The notes under the pieces: model-generated
What the model was told of the DNA's origin: nothing
Database searches by the model: none
Seen by the model: the letters and a program-made list of their open reading frames with translations, nothing else
In this document: positions 20,116 to 28,578 of the stretch, one piece after another
Numbering within the stretch: the first letter of the stretch is position 1
Layout of the letters: each line of letters starts with the position of its first letter
Origin: Paenibacillus selenitireducens
Lineage (GTDB): Bacteria; Bacillota; Bacilli; Paenibacillales; Paenibacillaceae
NCBI RefSeq assembly: GCF_002021565.1
Contig: NZ_MSZX01000001.1
Location: forward strand, 620,027-684,026
DNA length: 64,000 nt
Reading direction: 5' to 3'
Translations under genes and position numbers: made by a program

Positions 20116-20640
20116 ATGGATACGTTGAAGTACCCGATTGGACCATTCCAATACGAAGGCGAGATTACTGCGGAACAACTTGGAGGGTGGATTCAAGACT
20201 TGGAACAATTGCCCGTGCTGTTGCGCGAAGCGGTATCGGGGCTAACGGAAGATCAATTGAATACCCCTTACCGACCGGGCGGGTGGACGATCCGCCAAGT
20301 TGTCCATCATATCGCAGATAGCCATATGAATAGCTTTATTCGCTTTAAGCTTGCCCTAACGGAAGAAGTCCCGACGATCAAGCCCTACGAAGAAGCACGG
20401 TGGGCGGAACTTCAAGATTCCACAAGCACTCCTATCGATGTATCTTTAATGCTGATTGAAGCGCTGCATCATCGTTTTGTGGCTTTATTACGTTCTTTAT
20501 CTGCTGAACAATGGGAACGCAAGTTTATCCATCCGGATTCAGGCGAAGTGAAGCTTGCGAGATGTGCAGGCATTTATTCGTGGCATGGCAAGCATCACAC
20601 CGCCCATATCACTAGCTTAAGGGAGCGTAAGGGCTGGTAA
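20116..20640 (+). CDS. bstA: Bacillithiol transferase (BstA/YfiT, DinB fold)
   Basis: A 174-residue four-helix DinB-superfamily protein very like B. subtilis YfiT/BstA, which joins bacillithiol to electrophiles such as antibiotics. The metal-binding histidines lie in [11 protein letters not shown] and in [27 protein letters not shown] and [11 protein letters not shown] are family hallmarks. GGGGGAG precedes the ATG. Its presence implies that the organism makes bacillithiol. A 38-codon reading frame converges with it 3 bases downstream. Confidence 0.9.
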   Translation: MDTLKYPIGPFQYEGEITAEQLGGWIQDLEQLPVLLREAVSGLTEDQLNTPYRPGGWTIRQVVHHIADSHMNSFIRFKLALTEEVPTIKPYEEARWAELQDSTSTPIDVSLMLIEALHHRFVALLRSLSAEQWERKFIHPDSGEVKLARCAGIYSWHGKHHTAHITSLRERKGW

Positions 20641-20643
20641 AGG

Positions 20644-20760
20644 CTACGATTTCCGGCCGACCAATTGTTGATCTTGAGCAAGTGAAGACTGAGAACCCAG
20701 CAGACAAATGGACACCAATACGACAAGAGTTACGCGGACTTGGGAAGCTAATTTTCTCAT
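20644..20760 (-). CDS. 38-residue secreted-peptide ORF
   Basis: A small gene read only on the minus strand, with an excellent ribosome site (AACAGGAGG, 8 bases before the ATG). The product begins MRKLASQVRVTLVVLVSICL, a short basic N-terminus and a hydrophobic core, then GSQSSLAQ, where a signal peptidase could cut, leaving a tail of about ten residues (DQQLVGRKS region). Size and layout resemble Phr-type signalling peptides, but no Rap-like receptor is nearby, so this is only a resemblance. The remaining 226 bases to the next gene are its presumed promoter region; nothing clear was seen in them. Confidence 0.5.
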   Translation of the reverse strand: MRKLASQVRVTLVVLVSICLLGSQSSLAQDQQLVGRKS

Positions 20761-20986
20761 CGTTCTAACCTCCTGTTAAAGCTTTGGATGAACCATACGT
20801 GCTTCAAGATTCCTATTGCCAATCAACGAACGAGCGATATATCGAAGAGCGTAGCTGAGGGGGGAATTATGAGCGTAATGTAAATTTCCCCCTCTATATT
20901 GACTGTAGCAGATATGGCTTTTCTTATACAACAGTTGGTTACAGAAAACATGACCCTACGATGATTATGAAGAAGGAGGAATACGC

Positions 20987-21919
20987 ATGATAACAGATCG
21001 TTCCATCTTATCGGAACGTACGTTGTTGCAGTGGGTAGAGCGGTTCTACGAAGACGGAGCGCGCGTGCAGAAGGTAACCCCTTTGCTAGGCGGTATATCT
21101 GCTGCCGTGTATTTGATCTCGATTTCCATGGAGGGGCAAGCCGATCGCGAGGTTGTATTACGTCAATTTACGAACAAAGACTGGCTCAAGGATGAACCCG
21201 ATCTTGTTCTTCATGAAGCGGCAAGCCTTGCGATTGCAGCGCAAGCAAACATTCAAACTCCTGGGCTGATTGGAGAGGATCCAACGGGTGAGCACAGTGG
21301 AATCCCTTCCGTTCTCATGACGAAGCTGGACGGCCGGGTAGATCTTCAACCACAGGATATGAAGAAGTGGCTCTCTAACATCGTGGATGCGATGGTTCGG
21401 ATTCATCAGGTTCAGATATCTGGGGAGTGGTCATGGGAATATCGTGCCTATCGGGATATGGATCACATTCAAGTTCCGGCATGGACACGGCAGCCTCACC
21501 TATGGGAAGAAGCGAAATCGCGATTAAGTCGTTTTCGCCCACAAGTACATCCGGTGTTTATTCATCGTGATTTCCATCCAACGAACTTCTTGTGGGTCGG
21601 CGAAGATTTAAGCGGGGTTGTGGATTGGGTGAATGCATGTCGAGGGCCAGCAGGTATTGATCTCGGGCATTGTCGCGTGAATTTGGCCCAACTCTATGGC
21701 GTCGAGACGGCTGACCTGCTGCTGCAGTTCTATAAGAGTCATCCCGACCGAGCGACGGAATATGATCCTTATTGGGATTTGATTACCTTCATGGATTTCC
21801 ATATGGACAAACCAACGGTATATGGAGGATGGGAAGCTCTTGGCATTCAGCATCTGACGGATGACTTGATGCTTGACCGATGCGAGATCTATTTACATTC
21901 CATTCTGGCACGCTTCTAG
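20987..21919 (+). CDS. Aminoglycoside-phosphotransferase-like kinase (APH family)
   Basis: A 310-residue APH/choline-kinase fold protein. The catalytic loop is HRDFHPTNFLW and the metal-binding motif is VVDWVNACRGPAGIDLGHC. The N-terminal lobe has LLGGISAAVYLI as nucleotide loop and EVVLRQF with the likely ATP lysine position replaced by Arg, as in several APH relatives. AGGAGGA precedes the ATG. The substrate could be an aminoglycoside, a macrolide or a metabolite; the sequence does not decide. It overlaps the convergent flavin reductase gene by 4 bases. Confidence 0.8.
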   Translation: MITDRSILSERTLLQWVERFYEDGARVQKVTPLLGGISAAVYLISISMEGQADREVVLRQFTNKDWLKDEPDLVLHEAASLAIAAQANIQTPGLIGEDPTGEHSGIPSVLMTKLDGRVDLQPQDMKKWLSNIVDAMVRIHQVQISGEWSWEYRAYRDMDHIQVPAWTRQPHLWEEAKSRLSRFRPQVHPVFIHRDFHPTNFLWVGEDLSGVVDWVNACRGPAGIDLGHCRVNLAQLYGVETADLLLQFYKSHPDRATEYDPYWDLITFMDFHMDKPTVYGGWEALGIQHLTDDLMLDRCEIYLHSILARF

Positions 21920-22410
21920 AGTCGATAGGTTGAACAAATCTCACCTATGATGTAGATATAGGGATCGCCTTCGATCTCATGCTCTTGTTGCAAGGATGAA
22001 TCCCAGAGTGGCGTTGTCATCGGTTGCGTGACAAGCACTTTACATTCGAAGTGCACGCCATGGCATGGAATAATCGGTGTGGCGATAGAACGTGCATCTT
22101 GAAGGGGAAGCTGGCAGGCTTCGATTTTGTTGACTTCTCTTCCTGAATGTTTTCCGCAGTAATAAACTTTTGAAGCCATGTCTTTATCCTCTGGTATCGA
22201 AATAGTAAATTCGCCAGATTTGCGCAAGAGCTCATAGGTATACCGATATTGCCGAATCATCGCGGTAAATACCGGTTTGCCTAGCAAAAATCCTATACTC
22301 CCCCATGCAATGGCCATGGTATTGACCTGTTGGTTTCCTTGCGTTGTCATGAATGCCCCTGTAGTTACCATCTGTTCTATCGCAACCTTCGTGTGTGTTG
22401 TATACTCCAT
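21916..22410 (-). CDS. Flavin-reductase-like FMN-binding protein
   Basis: A 164-residue split-barrel flavin reductase-like protein. MVTTGAFMTTQGNQQVNTM is the FMN-binding start, followed by AIAWGSIGFLLGKPVFTAMI and EFTISIP. Two cysteines (YYCGKHSG and EACQL) match a subgroup common in Firmicutes and anaerobes. It would bind FMN and reduce flavin or a small molecule with NAD(P)H. AGGAGGTC lies upstream of the ATG. No partner oxygenase is adjacent. Confidence 0.82.
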   Translation of the reverse strand: MEYTTHTKVAIEQMVTTGAFMTTQGNQQVNTMAIAWGSIGFLLGKPVFTAMIRQYRYTYELLRKSGEFTISIPEDKDMASKVYYCGKHSGREVNKIEACQLPLQDARSIATPIIPCHGVHFECKVLVTQPMTTPLWDSSLQQEHEIEGDPYIYIIGEICSTYRL

Positions 22411-22582
22411 GGTAAGACCTCCTGTACGTGAATTGATTTTATATTGTTATTGTAACGTGCTGGCTCCTTATATTTTGTGATCCGATTCACAGGACAATCA
22501 GAACGGTAAAATAACAGAAAATAACATACGCCATGGACTCTGGATTATAATGAATGAACTCTAGTATACGGAAGTGATATTC

Positions 22583-23674
22583 ATGAAATGGGAGAAGCAA
22601 TTGACGCTTTGGATGGAGAAAGACGCGGACATCATGGAAGCGCTCCGAGTTCTCCAGCAACTCAACTTACGTGAAGGCGCCATCGCCGCTGGTTTTGTTC
22701 GAAATTATGTATGGGATCAGCTTCACGGGTATCCAACACGAACCCCCCTCAATGATGTGGATGTGATTTATTATGATCCTGAGACGCGAACCGAGGAACA
22801 AGATCAATCCTATGAACGGGAGCTTATGAAGCGGATGCCGCAATACCAGTGGCAAGTCAGGAACCAAGCACGAATGCATCTTCGGAACCAACATACGCCT
22901 TATCGGTCCATATCGGATGCAATGATGCGCTGGCCGGAGACGGCAACGGCGGTTGCTGTAAGGTTGAATGCACAGCATCGTTTGGAGGTCATTGCTCCAT
23001 TTGGTTTGGATGATTTATTTGGGTTGATCGTCCGTCGAGGTCCGCAGTTTGAGGACGTGGATTATTTTATACAGCGTATCGAACAGAAGAACTGGCGGTA
23101 TCTGTGGCCTAAGTTGGATCTCATCACAAGCGCGAGTGAAGCACATTCGCAATCGGAACGCACAATACATATCCGTCTTTTGAAGGGCAGTGACGTTGAG
23201 GCTTTTGCAGAACTTCGCTTAGAAGGTCTGAGACTGTATCCAGAATACTTTGGGGAGAGCTTAGAAGAAGCGCATAAGTCCCCTATGGAGAAGATGCGGG
23301 CCAAATTGACGAGTACGTCGGACCGTTTTGTGCTCGGTGCATGGAGTGAAAAGAATGAACTCGTCGGGATGATTGGCTTCTATCGGGAATCGGGTGCGAA
23401 GTTTCGCCATAAAGGGGTGTTATGGGGGATGTACGTGACGCCTTCACATCAGGGACTCGGCATCGGTAAAGCACTGCTCCAAGCCGCGATTGCGCAAGTG
23501 AATAAGATTCAAGGTGTGGAAAAGGTGCAATTATCCGTCGTAACCTCTAACCTCCCTGCGAAGCGCTTATACCAACAATACGGATTTGAAGGATATGGGC
23601 TTGAAAAGAACGCGTTTAAGTGGAATGATCAATATTGGGATGAAGAATTAATGTTTCTGCAAATCTCGTCATAG
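22583..23674 (+). CDS. Nucleotidyltransferase-like (DUF925) and GNAT fusion
   Basis: A 363-residue two-domain protein. Residues 1-185 belong to the nucleotidyltransferase family PF06042 (DUF925): GAIAAGFVRNYVWDQLHG, then PLNDVDVIYYD with the D-x-D metal site, and RSISDAMMRWPETATAVAVR. Residues 195-363 are a GNAT acetyltransferase with MYVTPSHQGLGIGKALLQA and a C-terminal LYQQYGFEGYG. Both are usually separate proteins. The ATG at 22583 is spaced 8 bases from GGAAG. Substrates unknown; a paired modifying role is inference. Confidence 0.82.
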   Translation: MKWEKQLTLWMEKDADIMEALRVLQQLNLREGAIAAGFVRNYVWDQLHGYPTRTPLNDVDVIYYDPETRTEEQDQSYERELMKRMPQYQWQVRNQARMHLRNQHTPYRSISDAMMRWPETATAVAVRLNAQHRLEVIAPFGLDDLFGLIVRRGPQFEDVDYFIQRIEQKNWRYLWPKLDLITSASEAHSQSERTIHIRLLKGSDVEAFAELRLEGLRLYPEYFGESLEEAHKSPMEKMRAKLTSTSDRFVLGAWSEKNELVGMIGFYRESGAKFRHKGVLWGMYVTPSHQGLGIGKALLQAAIAQVNKIQGVEKVQLSVVTSNLPAKRLYQQYGFEGYGLEKNAFKWNDQYWDEELMFLQISS

Positions 23675-23701
23675 ATAAAAGAGGAATTAGGAGGGATCTA
23701 C

Positions 23702-24385
23702 ATGATCAAAGCAGTAGTATTTGATTTCGACGGGTTAACGCTGGATACCGAGTCTTCTTGGTATGAATCGCTCAAACAAGTTTATACAAAATACGGCGTT
23801 GAGTTTCCTGAGGAGAGTTTCTTTCAAACGGTTGGAACATTCGATGGAGATTTTAAACCTTATCAATTCTTATCGAACGCTTTGCAGGGAACACCGGACA
23901 GCGAATCATTGAAAGAAGAAGTGCATGCGATCTTTCATGACATCATGAGTCAAAAGCAATTACGAGAAGGCATACTGGATTATTTGGAATCTGCGAAGAA
24001 GCTGGGACTGAAGATTGGCTTGGCTTCAAGCTCTACAAAAAGCTGGGTGGAGTCCTATCTACGTGCATACGGAATTTATGAATATTACGACTGTATCCAT
24101 ACATCGGACGACGTGTCGCGAGTCAAACCGGATCCTGAGCTGTACTTGCTGGCCCTACGCAGCTTAGGGGTTGAAGGCCATGAGGCGGTTGCGTTTGAAG
24201 ATTCATTGCATGGCCTTCATGCTGCTAAAGCTGCAGGACTCTACGGTGTTGTTGTCCCGAATGCGGTCACGCATCATCTGCCGTTCACAACGCACGACTG
24301 GAAGCTTGCATCCATGGCGGATATGTCTCTAGCCGAATTAATCCAGCAAATAGAGGCAGCCTCCGCGTCTATACATCAAGAATAA
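23702..24385 (+). CDS. HAD-superfamily hydrolase, beta-phosphoglucomutase-like
   Basis: A 227-residue HAD subfamily IA enzyme. Motif I is FDFDGLTLDTE with the nucleophilic and acid aspartates, motif II is the serine in LASSSTKSW, motif III is the lysine in VKPDPELYL, and motif IV is FEDSLHGLHAA. A helical cap follows motif I. Such enzymes are sugar-phosphate phosphatases or mutases. The D-x-D-G-x-x-x-D-T/S pattern resembles B. subtilis YhcW. AGGAGG precedes the ATG; the gene lies 27 bases behind the nucleotidyltransferase-GNAT gene. Confidence 0.85.
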   Translation: MIKAVVFDFDGLTLDTESSWYESLKQVYTKYGVEFPEESFFQTVGTFDGDFKPYQFLSNALQGTPDSESLKEEVHAIFHDIMSQKQLREGILDYLESAKKLGLKIGLASSSTKSWVESYLRAYGIYEYYDCIHTSDDVSRVKPDPELYLLALRSLGVEGHEAVAFEDSLHGLHAAKAAGLYGVVVPNAVTHHLPFTTHDWKLASMADMSLAELIQQIEAASASIHQE

Positions 24386-24404
24386 CGAAAGGATTGAAAC
24401 GAAG

Positions 24405-25211
24405 ATGAGGATTCGCGCAACGCTTGCAAGTGATTTGGCACAGATTGCAAAGCTGCAGCCAGAGCATTGGTCAGACATTATGCCATTTTTTCATTATTAT
24501 TTGGAAGAGCCTAGCTGCCACCCCTTCGTTGTAGAACATGAAGATCGTATCGTTGCAGTAGGGAATGTATTGATTTCGGAACCCGTAGCTTGGATTGGGC
24601 ATATTATTGTATCGACAAATGACAGAGGGCAAGGCATTGGGAAGCAGTTCATGAGCTTTTTAATGAAATTCAGTCAAGATCAATCCGTGAAGTCGATTGC
24701 GCTTCTGGCTTCCCAAGAAGGCAGACCTTTGTATGAGAAGCTGGGCTTTCAAGCCATTACGCCTTACGTAACCTATTCTCGTGAAGCCATGCCTACCGAG
24801 CCAGACATGAATGCGATTGTTCCCGCGAGTACAGTGGATGTAGATCAAATTTATCAAATCGATGCGGATGCCACGGGCGAAGATAGACACCGCATATTGC
24901 AATCGCATGTGCGTCATATGCAAGTTTATAAAGACAGACAAGGGGCGATTCAAGGTTTCTATGCACCTACGTTCAACGATGGACCTGTCATCGCAAGGAC
25001 CGAAGAAGCGGGAACGCAGCTTCTGTGCTTGAAGCATCAAGAAGCAGGCAGAAGAACCGTCGTTCCGATGGATAACCAAGCTGCGCATCGGTTCATGCAG
25101 GAGAAAGGATATGAGGTTACTGGCTACGCACTTACGCGGATGGTATGGGGAGAGTCCATAAATTGGCAGCCAACTTGCATTTACGGACAAATCCACGGCT
25201 CATTCGGATAA
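24405..25211 (+). CDS. GNAT acetyltransferase with C-terminal extra domain
   Basis: A 268-residue protein with a GNAT domain in the first 140 residues (HIIVSTNDRGQGIGKQFMSF, then YEKLGFQAITPYVTYSRE). The second half (about 145-268) has a degenerate GNAT-like layout ending MQEKGYEVTGYALTRMVWG and may be a second, inactive GNAT or a substrate domain. It sits 19 bases after the HAD gene and 18 before the next GNAT gene, so it is part of the same operon. Confidence 0.8.
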   Translation: MRIRATLASDLAQIAKLQPEHWSDIMPFFHYYLEEPSCHPFVVEHEDRIVAVGNVLISEPVAWIGHIIVSTNDRGQGIGKQFMSFLMKFSQDQSVKSIALLASQEGRPLYEKLGFQAITPYVTYSREAMPTEPDMNAIVPASTVDVDQIYQIDADATGEDRHRILQSHVRHMQVYKDRQGAIQGFYAPTFNDGPVIARTEEAGTQLLCLKHQEAGRRTVVPMDNQAAHRFMQEKGYEVTGYALTRMVWGESINWQPTCIYGQIHGSFG

Positions 25212-25229
25212 GAACGAGGAGAGGTGTTC

Positions 25230-25805
25230 ATGATGCTCAGAGTGGCAGATATTTTCGGGAGATTTCCTCAGCTGGAAACAGAACAGCTTATATTACGGAA
25301 GATGCGGAAAGACGATGCACGAGACTTATATGAATATGCTTCAGATCCGGATGTTTCACGTCATACGTTATGGAATGCCCACCGGTCGTTATTGGATTCG
25401 CAGCGTTTCTTAGAAGCGGTGATTGAACAATATAAATCCAAGGAAGTGACCAATTGGGGGATTGAACACAAAGCGGATCGCAAATTTATTGGAACTTGCG
25501 GTTTTGTGTACTGGAACCCGGATCATCGTCGTGCAGAGATCGGTTATGCCTTATCGAAATCCTATTGGAATCAAGGGATCATGAGTGAAGCTGCGCATGC
25601 CGTGATGCAATTCGGATTCAAGAAGATGCTGCTTAACCGATTGGAAGCACGCTGTAATGTGGAGAATATCGGTTCGGAGCGTGTGATGCAAAAGATCGGG
25701 ATGACCTACGAAGGAACCATACGTGAGCAGCTGCTAATTCGCGGCAAATTTGAGGATGTGAAGTTGTACTCTATTCTACGAAGCGAGGTGTCACTAGAAT
25801 GCTAG
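25230..25805 (+). CDS. RimJ/RimL-type GNAT acetyltransferase
   Basis: A 191-residue acetyltransferase_3 (RimJ/RimL-like) protein: LETEQLILRKMRKDDARDLYEYASDPDVSRH, then IGYALSKSYWNQGIMSEA and EARCNVENIGSERVMQKIGM. This group acetylates protein N-termini or small amines. AGGAG lies 8 bases before the chosen ATG. It overlaps the next gene by 7 bases. Confidence 0.85.
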   Translation: MMLRVADIFGRFPQLETEQLILRKMRKDDARDLYEYASDPDVSRHTLWNAHRSLLDSQRFLEAVIEQYKSKEVTNWGIEHKADRKFIGTCGFVYWNPDHRRAEIGYALSKSYWNQGIMSEAAHAVMQFGFKKMLLNRLEARCNVENIGSERVMQKIGMTYEGTIREQLLIRGKFEDVKLYSILRSEVSLEC

Positions 25806-26626
25806 ATGTGGAGAAATTAACGACAGCACGGCTGATCGCTTCAGAAGCTGCACGTGACGCAGGGAGAATTGCGAAGGATCGATTCGGATCATCCTTGATC
25901 GTGAACGAAAAGGGCGAGGACGGGGATCTGGTAACCGAAGTGGACCATCTTGCAGAACAGGTCATTCTAGAGCGCATTCAATCGCAGTTTCCGGATGATC
26001 AAATCCGGAGTGAAGAGACGGGATGGATCGGTGTCGAAGGGGAATGGTTATGGCTTGTGGATCCTTTGGACGGTACGAACAATTATGCTATTGGACTAGC
26101 CGTATTCGGCGTATCTATCACATTATTATTTCGAGAGCAACCGGTACTTGGCGTGATTTATGACTCCATTCAAGACCAGCTGTATGTTGCGGAGCAAGGG
26201 AAAGGCGCCACTTGCAACGGTCGTCCGATTCAGGTAAATGCCAAGCAGGATACGCTTCGTAAAATGACGGTCGGATGGATTCAAGGACATCAGGTTCAAA
26301 AAGATCCCTTAGCAAAACATCTCAAACAACATATGGATGAATCTTTCAAAAGGGTGCTTCGCTTGTGGGCACCGACATTACTCTGGGCTATGCTCGCGCG
26401 AGGAGATTTAGATGGCATTATCCTGTATAACTCGGAAGGAGATGATCTCTATTCGGGGATCGTGCTCGTTCAGGAGGCTGGAGGCGTTGTCATGAATTTC
26501 GATGGGACGCCATTCGAAGGCATGACTCGTGAACCTTACATTATTGCGTGTCATCCGGATGTCAAAGTAACGTTCTTGCAATATGTTCGAGAGACGTTGG
26601 AGTCTTATCATGATCAGGCTGATTGA
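25799..26626 (+). CDS. Inositol-monophosphatase-family phosphatase
   Basis: A 275-residue lithium-sensitive phosphatase fold protein. The metal residues are seen in DLVTEVDHLAE, SEETG and LVDPLDGTNNYAIG. The C-terminal WDxAAG box of the family reads GDDLYSG here, keeping the aspartate but not the rest, so the substrate may differ from inositol-1-phosphate (other options are 3'-phosphoadenosine phosphate or a sugar phosphate). Its start overlaps the previous GNAT gene, and its end overlaps the next GNAT gene. Confidence 0.85.
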   Translation: MLDVEKLTTARLIASEAARDAGRIAKDRFGSSLIVNEKGEDGDLVTEVDHLAEQVILERIQSQFPDDQIRSEETGWIGVEGEWLWLVDPLDGTNNYAIGLAVFGVSITLLFREQPVLGVIYDSIQDQLYVAEQGKGATCNGRPIQVNAKQDTLRKMTVGWIQGHQVQKDPLAKHLKQHMDESFKRVLRLWAPTLLWAMLARGDLDGIILYNSEGDDLYSGIVLVQEAGGVVMNFDGTPFEGMTREPYIIACHPDVKVTFLQYVRETLESYHDQAD

Positions 26627-27347
26627 GGAACGGTCATTCAACGCTTGGCCGGCGCTGCAAACGATCATTTATGACGGCTGGATGCTGCATTTTGCACGGG
26701 GGTATTCCAAGCGTGCCAATTCGATCAAACCGCTATACGCTTCGTCGATAGATATCCATGAGAAAATTGCGCGATGCGAGCAACTCTATGAATCACAGCA
26801 GCTAGATGTCATTTTCAAAGTCATTCCAGAACTTCATGGGCCTGAACTCGATCACATCTTAGCGTCTCGCGGGTACCGATTTGCCGATGAAGTGAGCATG
26901 CAGATCGCAGATCTTCGTACTCTGCTAGATGCGTCCGGACCAAGATCGGTCAATCATACTGATAAGGCGAACGACGAATGGATTTCAGCCTATTGCCGAT
27001 TAAGTCACCAGATTAGCGAGCGTGCAAGGGAGACCATGACTGCAATGCTTAGCAGCATTGTCCCGAAGACATGCTTTGCTTCGATAGAGGTAGATGGACA
27101 ACCTCTTGCTTGCGGATTTGGGGTTTGCGAAGGAAATACGGTCGGGCTATTTGATATCGTGACGGATACGGACCGCCGAAGACAAGGATATGGGGAGGCT
27201 TTGGTCCGTTATCTCATGCAATGGGGCAAAACTCAGGGAGCAGCATATGCTTATTTGCAAGTGGTAGCATCCAATGTGCCTGCTGTATCGCTCTATCATA
27301 AATTAGGCTTCCGAGAAAGTCATCGACATTGGTATCGCATTCGATAG
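26610..27347 (+). CDS. GNAT-family acetyltransferase
   Basis: A 245-residue protein with a GNAT domain in the C-terminal half (FDIVTDTDRRRQGYGEALVRY, then YLQVVASNVPAVSLYHKLGF). The N-terminal half (GWMLHFARGYSKRANSI) is a family extension found in many Bacillales acetyltransferases. The ATG at 26610 with GGAG 7 bases upstream lies within the end of the phosphatase gene, suggesting coupled translation. Substrate unknown. Confidence 0.82.
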   Translation: MIRLIEERSFNAWPALQTIIYDGWMLHFARGYSKRANSIKPLYASSIDIHEKIARCEQLYESQQLDVIFKVIPELHGPELDHILASRGYRFADEVSMQIADLRTLLDASGPRSVNHTDKANDEWISAYCRLSHQISERARETMTAMLSSIVPKTCFASIEVDGQPLACGFGVCEGNTVGLFDIVTDTDRRRQGYGEALVRYLMQWGKTQGAAYAYLQVVASNVPAVSLYHKLGFRESHRHWYRIR

Positions 27348-27424
27348 TTAAAAAGTGGAAACCTTGGACTATAATCGTTATACTTAGAAGATGCAATGAA
27401 ATTCCGACTAAGGGAGAGATGGGT

Positions 27425-27988
27425 ATGTATGATGTAATTATTATTGGCGGCGGTACGGCTGGCGGAAGTGCGGCCATTTTTGCAGCGAAGGCAGGTAAAA
27501 AAACGCTTGTTCTCGATAGTAACCAGAGTATGACCAAACGTGCATGGATGTTGAATCATTACGGCATCAAAGAAATTGCAGGACCAGATCTTATCCATAT
27601 CGGACTAGAGCAAGCTGCGAGTTTTGGCGCAGAGATCAAGGAAGCAAAAGTATCGAACATTACGACGATGGATAACGGGCTTCGCGTACATACCGAAGAA
27701 GGTGAGTATGAAGCACATCATGTTGTTCTTGCGACAGGAGCATCTACAGAATTGGCCGGTAATATCGGTCTTGAGCTCAAAGAAGGCAGAGAGCCACGCA
27801 TCAAAACGGTCATTGCCGTGGATTCCGATGGTCGGACAAGTCAAGCGAACATTTGGGCAGCGGGTACGGTTGCAGGTACAAGCGTGCATACGATCATCAC
27901 GTCTGGCGATGGTGCAAAAGTTGCGATTAATTTAATTAGTGAGATGAATGGCGAGCGTTACGTTGACCATGATGTGTTAAAAGCGTAA
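27425..27988 (+). CDS. Short FAD-binding thioredoxin-reductase-like protein
   Basis: A 187-residue protein made only of an FAD-binding domain: DVIIIGGGTAGGSAAIFAAK, VVLATGAS, and IWAAGTVAGTSVHTIITSGDG as the closing FAD motif. The NADPH domain and the CxxC redox pair of thioredoxin reductase (about 310 residues) are missing, and the protein has no cysteine at all. Similar short proteins exist in Bacillales and are annotated as NAD(P)/FAD-dependent oxidoreductases. The ATG at 27425 has AGGGAG 8 bases upstream. Partner and reaction unknown. Confidence 0.8.
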   Translation: MYDVIIIGGGTAGGSAAIFAAKAGKKTLVLDSNQSMTKRAWMLNHYGIKEIAGPDLIHIGLEQAASFGAEIKEAKVSNITTMDNGLRVHTEEGEYEAHHVVLATGASTELAGNIGLELKEGREPRIKTVIAVDSDGRTSQANIWAAGTVAGTSVHTIITSGDGAKVAINLISEMNGERYVDHDVLKA

Positions 27989-28021
27989 TCGACCGTGAAA
28001 ACCATGAATAATTAAGATATC

Positions 28022-28058
28022 AAGACCGTAAGCTCTTCGGAGATTACGGTCTTTTTTT
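28022..28058 (+). terminator. Terminator after the FAD protein
   Basis: A 10-base stem AAGACCGTAA/TTACGGTCTT with a 12-base loop, followed by seven T. Confidence 0.9.
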
Positions 28059-28086
28059 ATACACGGACGAACTCGATTTGTTTTAT

Positions 28087-28116
28087 TTGACAATGATAAT
28101 CATTATCAAATATGAT
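28087..28116 (+). promoter_or_regulatory. Fur-box promoter of the heme-monooxygenase-like gene
   Basis: TTGACA (28087-28092), an 18-base spacer and TATGAT (28111-28116) form a good SigA promoter. The spacer carries TGATAAT-C-ATTATCA (28094-28108), a perfect 7-1-7 Fur box. Iron-loaded Fur binding here would block polymerase, so the gene should be on when iron is scarce. Confidence 0.85.
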
Positions 28117-28162
28117 GTAGAGAAGAGATAAATAAAATATATACATACAGGAGGTATTCGAT

Positions 28163-28489
28163 TTGTTTATTCAATTGCGTACGATTGTTGTAGAACAAGG
28201 AAACAGTGATCAGGTTGTTGCGAATTTCAGCAAAGAAAGCCCCGTGGAACAGATGGAAGGATTCCTAGATAAGACGGTCATGGTAGATAAGAGAGGGAAA
28301 GAGGACGAAGAAGTCGTTGTTATGATTCGCTGGAGATCGAAAGAAGATTGGAAGAATTGGGAGAAGAGTGACGTTCATATTCAGGGTCATCGTGAGAAGC
28401 GAGGTCAACAACCTCCTGCATATGTGATCCGTTCGAGTGTCAAAATGTATGAAGTTGAGCAAGTGAAGCAAGGAAAGGTAAATTCATAG
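28163..28489 (+). CDS. Antibiotic-biosynthesis-monooxygenase/heme-oxygenase-like protein
   Basis: A 108-residue ABM-fold protein resembling HmoA/IsdG-type heme-degrading monooxygenases, which open heme to release iron. MFIQLRTIVVEQGNSDQVV starts the fold; VMIRWRSKEDWKNW and the nearby histidines (SDVHIQGHRE) sit where the family places its tryptophan and heme-binding histidine. TTG is taken as start because AGGAGGT is 7 bases upstream. The Fur box in its promoter supports an iron-scavenging role. Enzyme activity is not proven by sequence. Confidence 0.78.
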   Translation: MFIQLRTIVVEQGNSDQVVANFSKESPVEQMEGFLDKTVMVDKRGKEDEEVVVMIRWRSKEDWKNWEKSDVHIQGHREKRGQQPPAYVIRSSVKMYEVEQVKQGKVNS

Positions 28490-28578
28490 CATTGAACTTC
28501 CCACGCGTTGTCAGTATAATGAAACATAATTCATATGACCTCATATGATAACTAGATGACGGGAGAATCACATATCTA

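Noticed and set aside
20644-20760. Firm assignment as a Phr quorum peptide
   Set aside because: No Rap-type receptor is adjacent and the tail has no known Phr motif; only a general resemblance is claimed.
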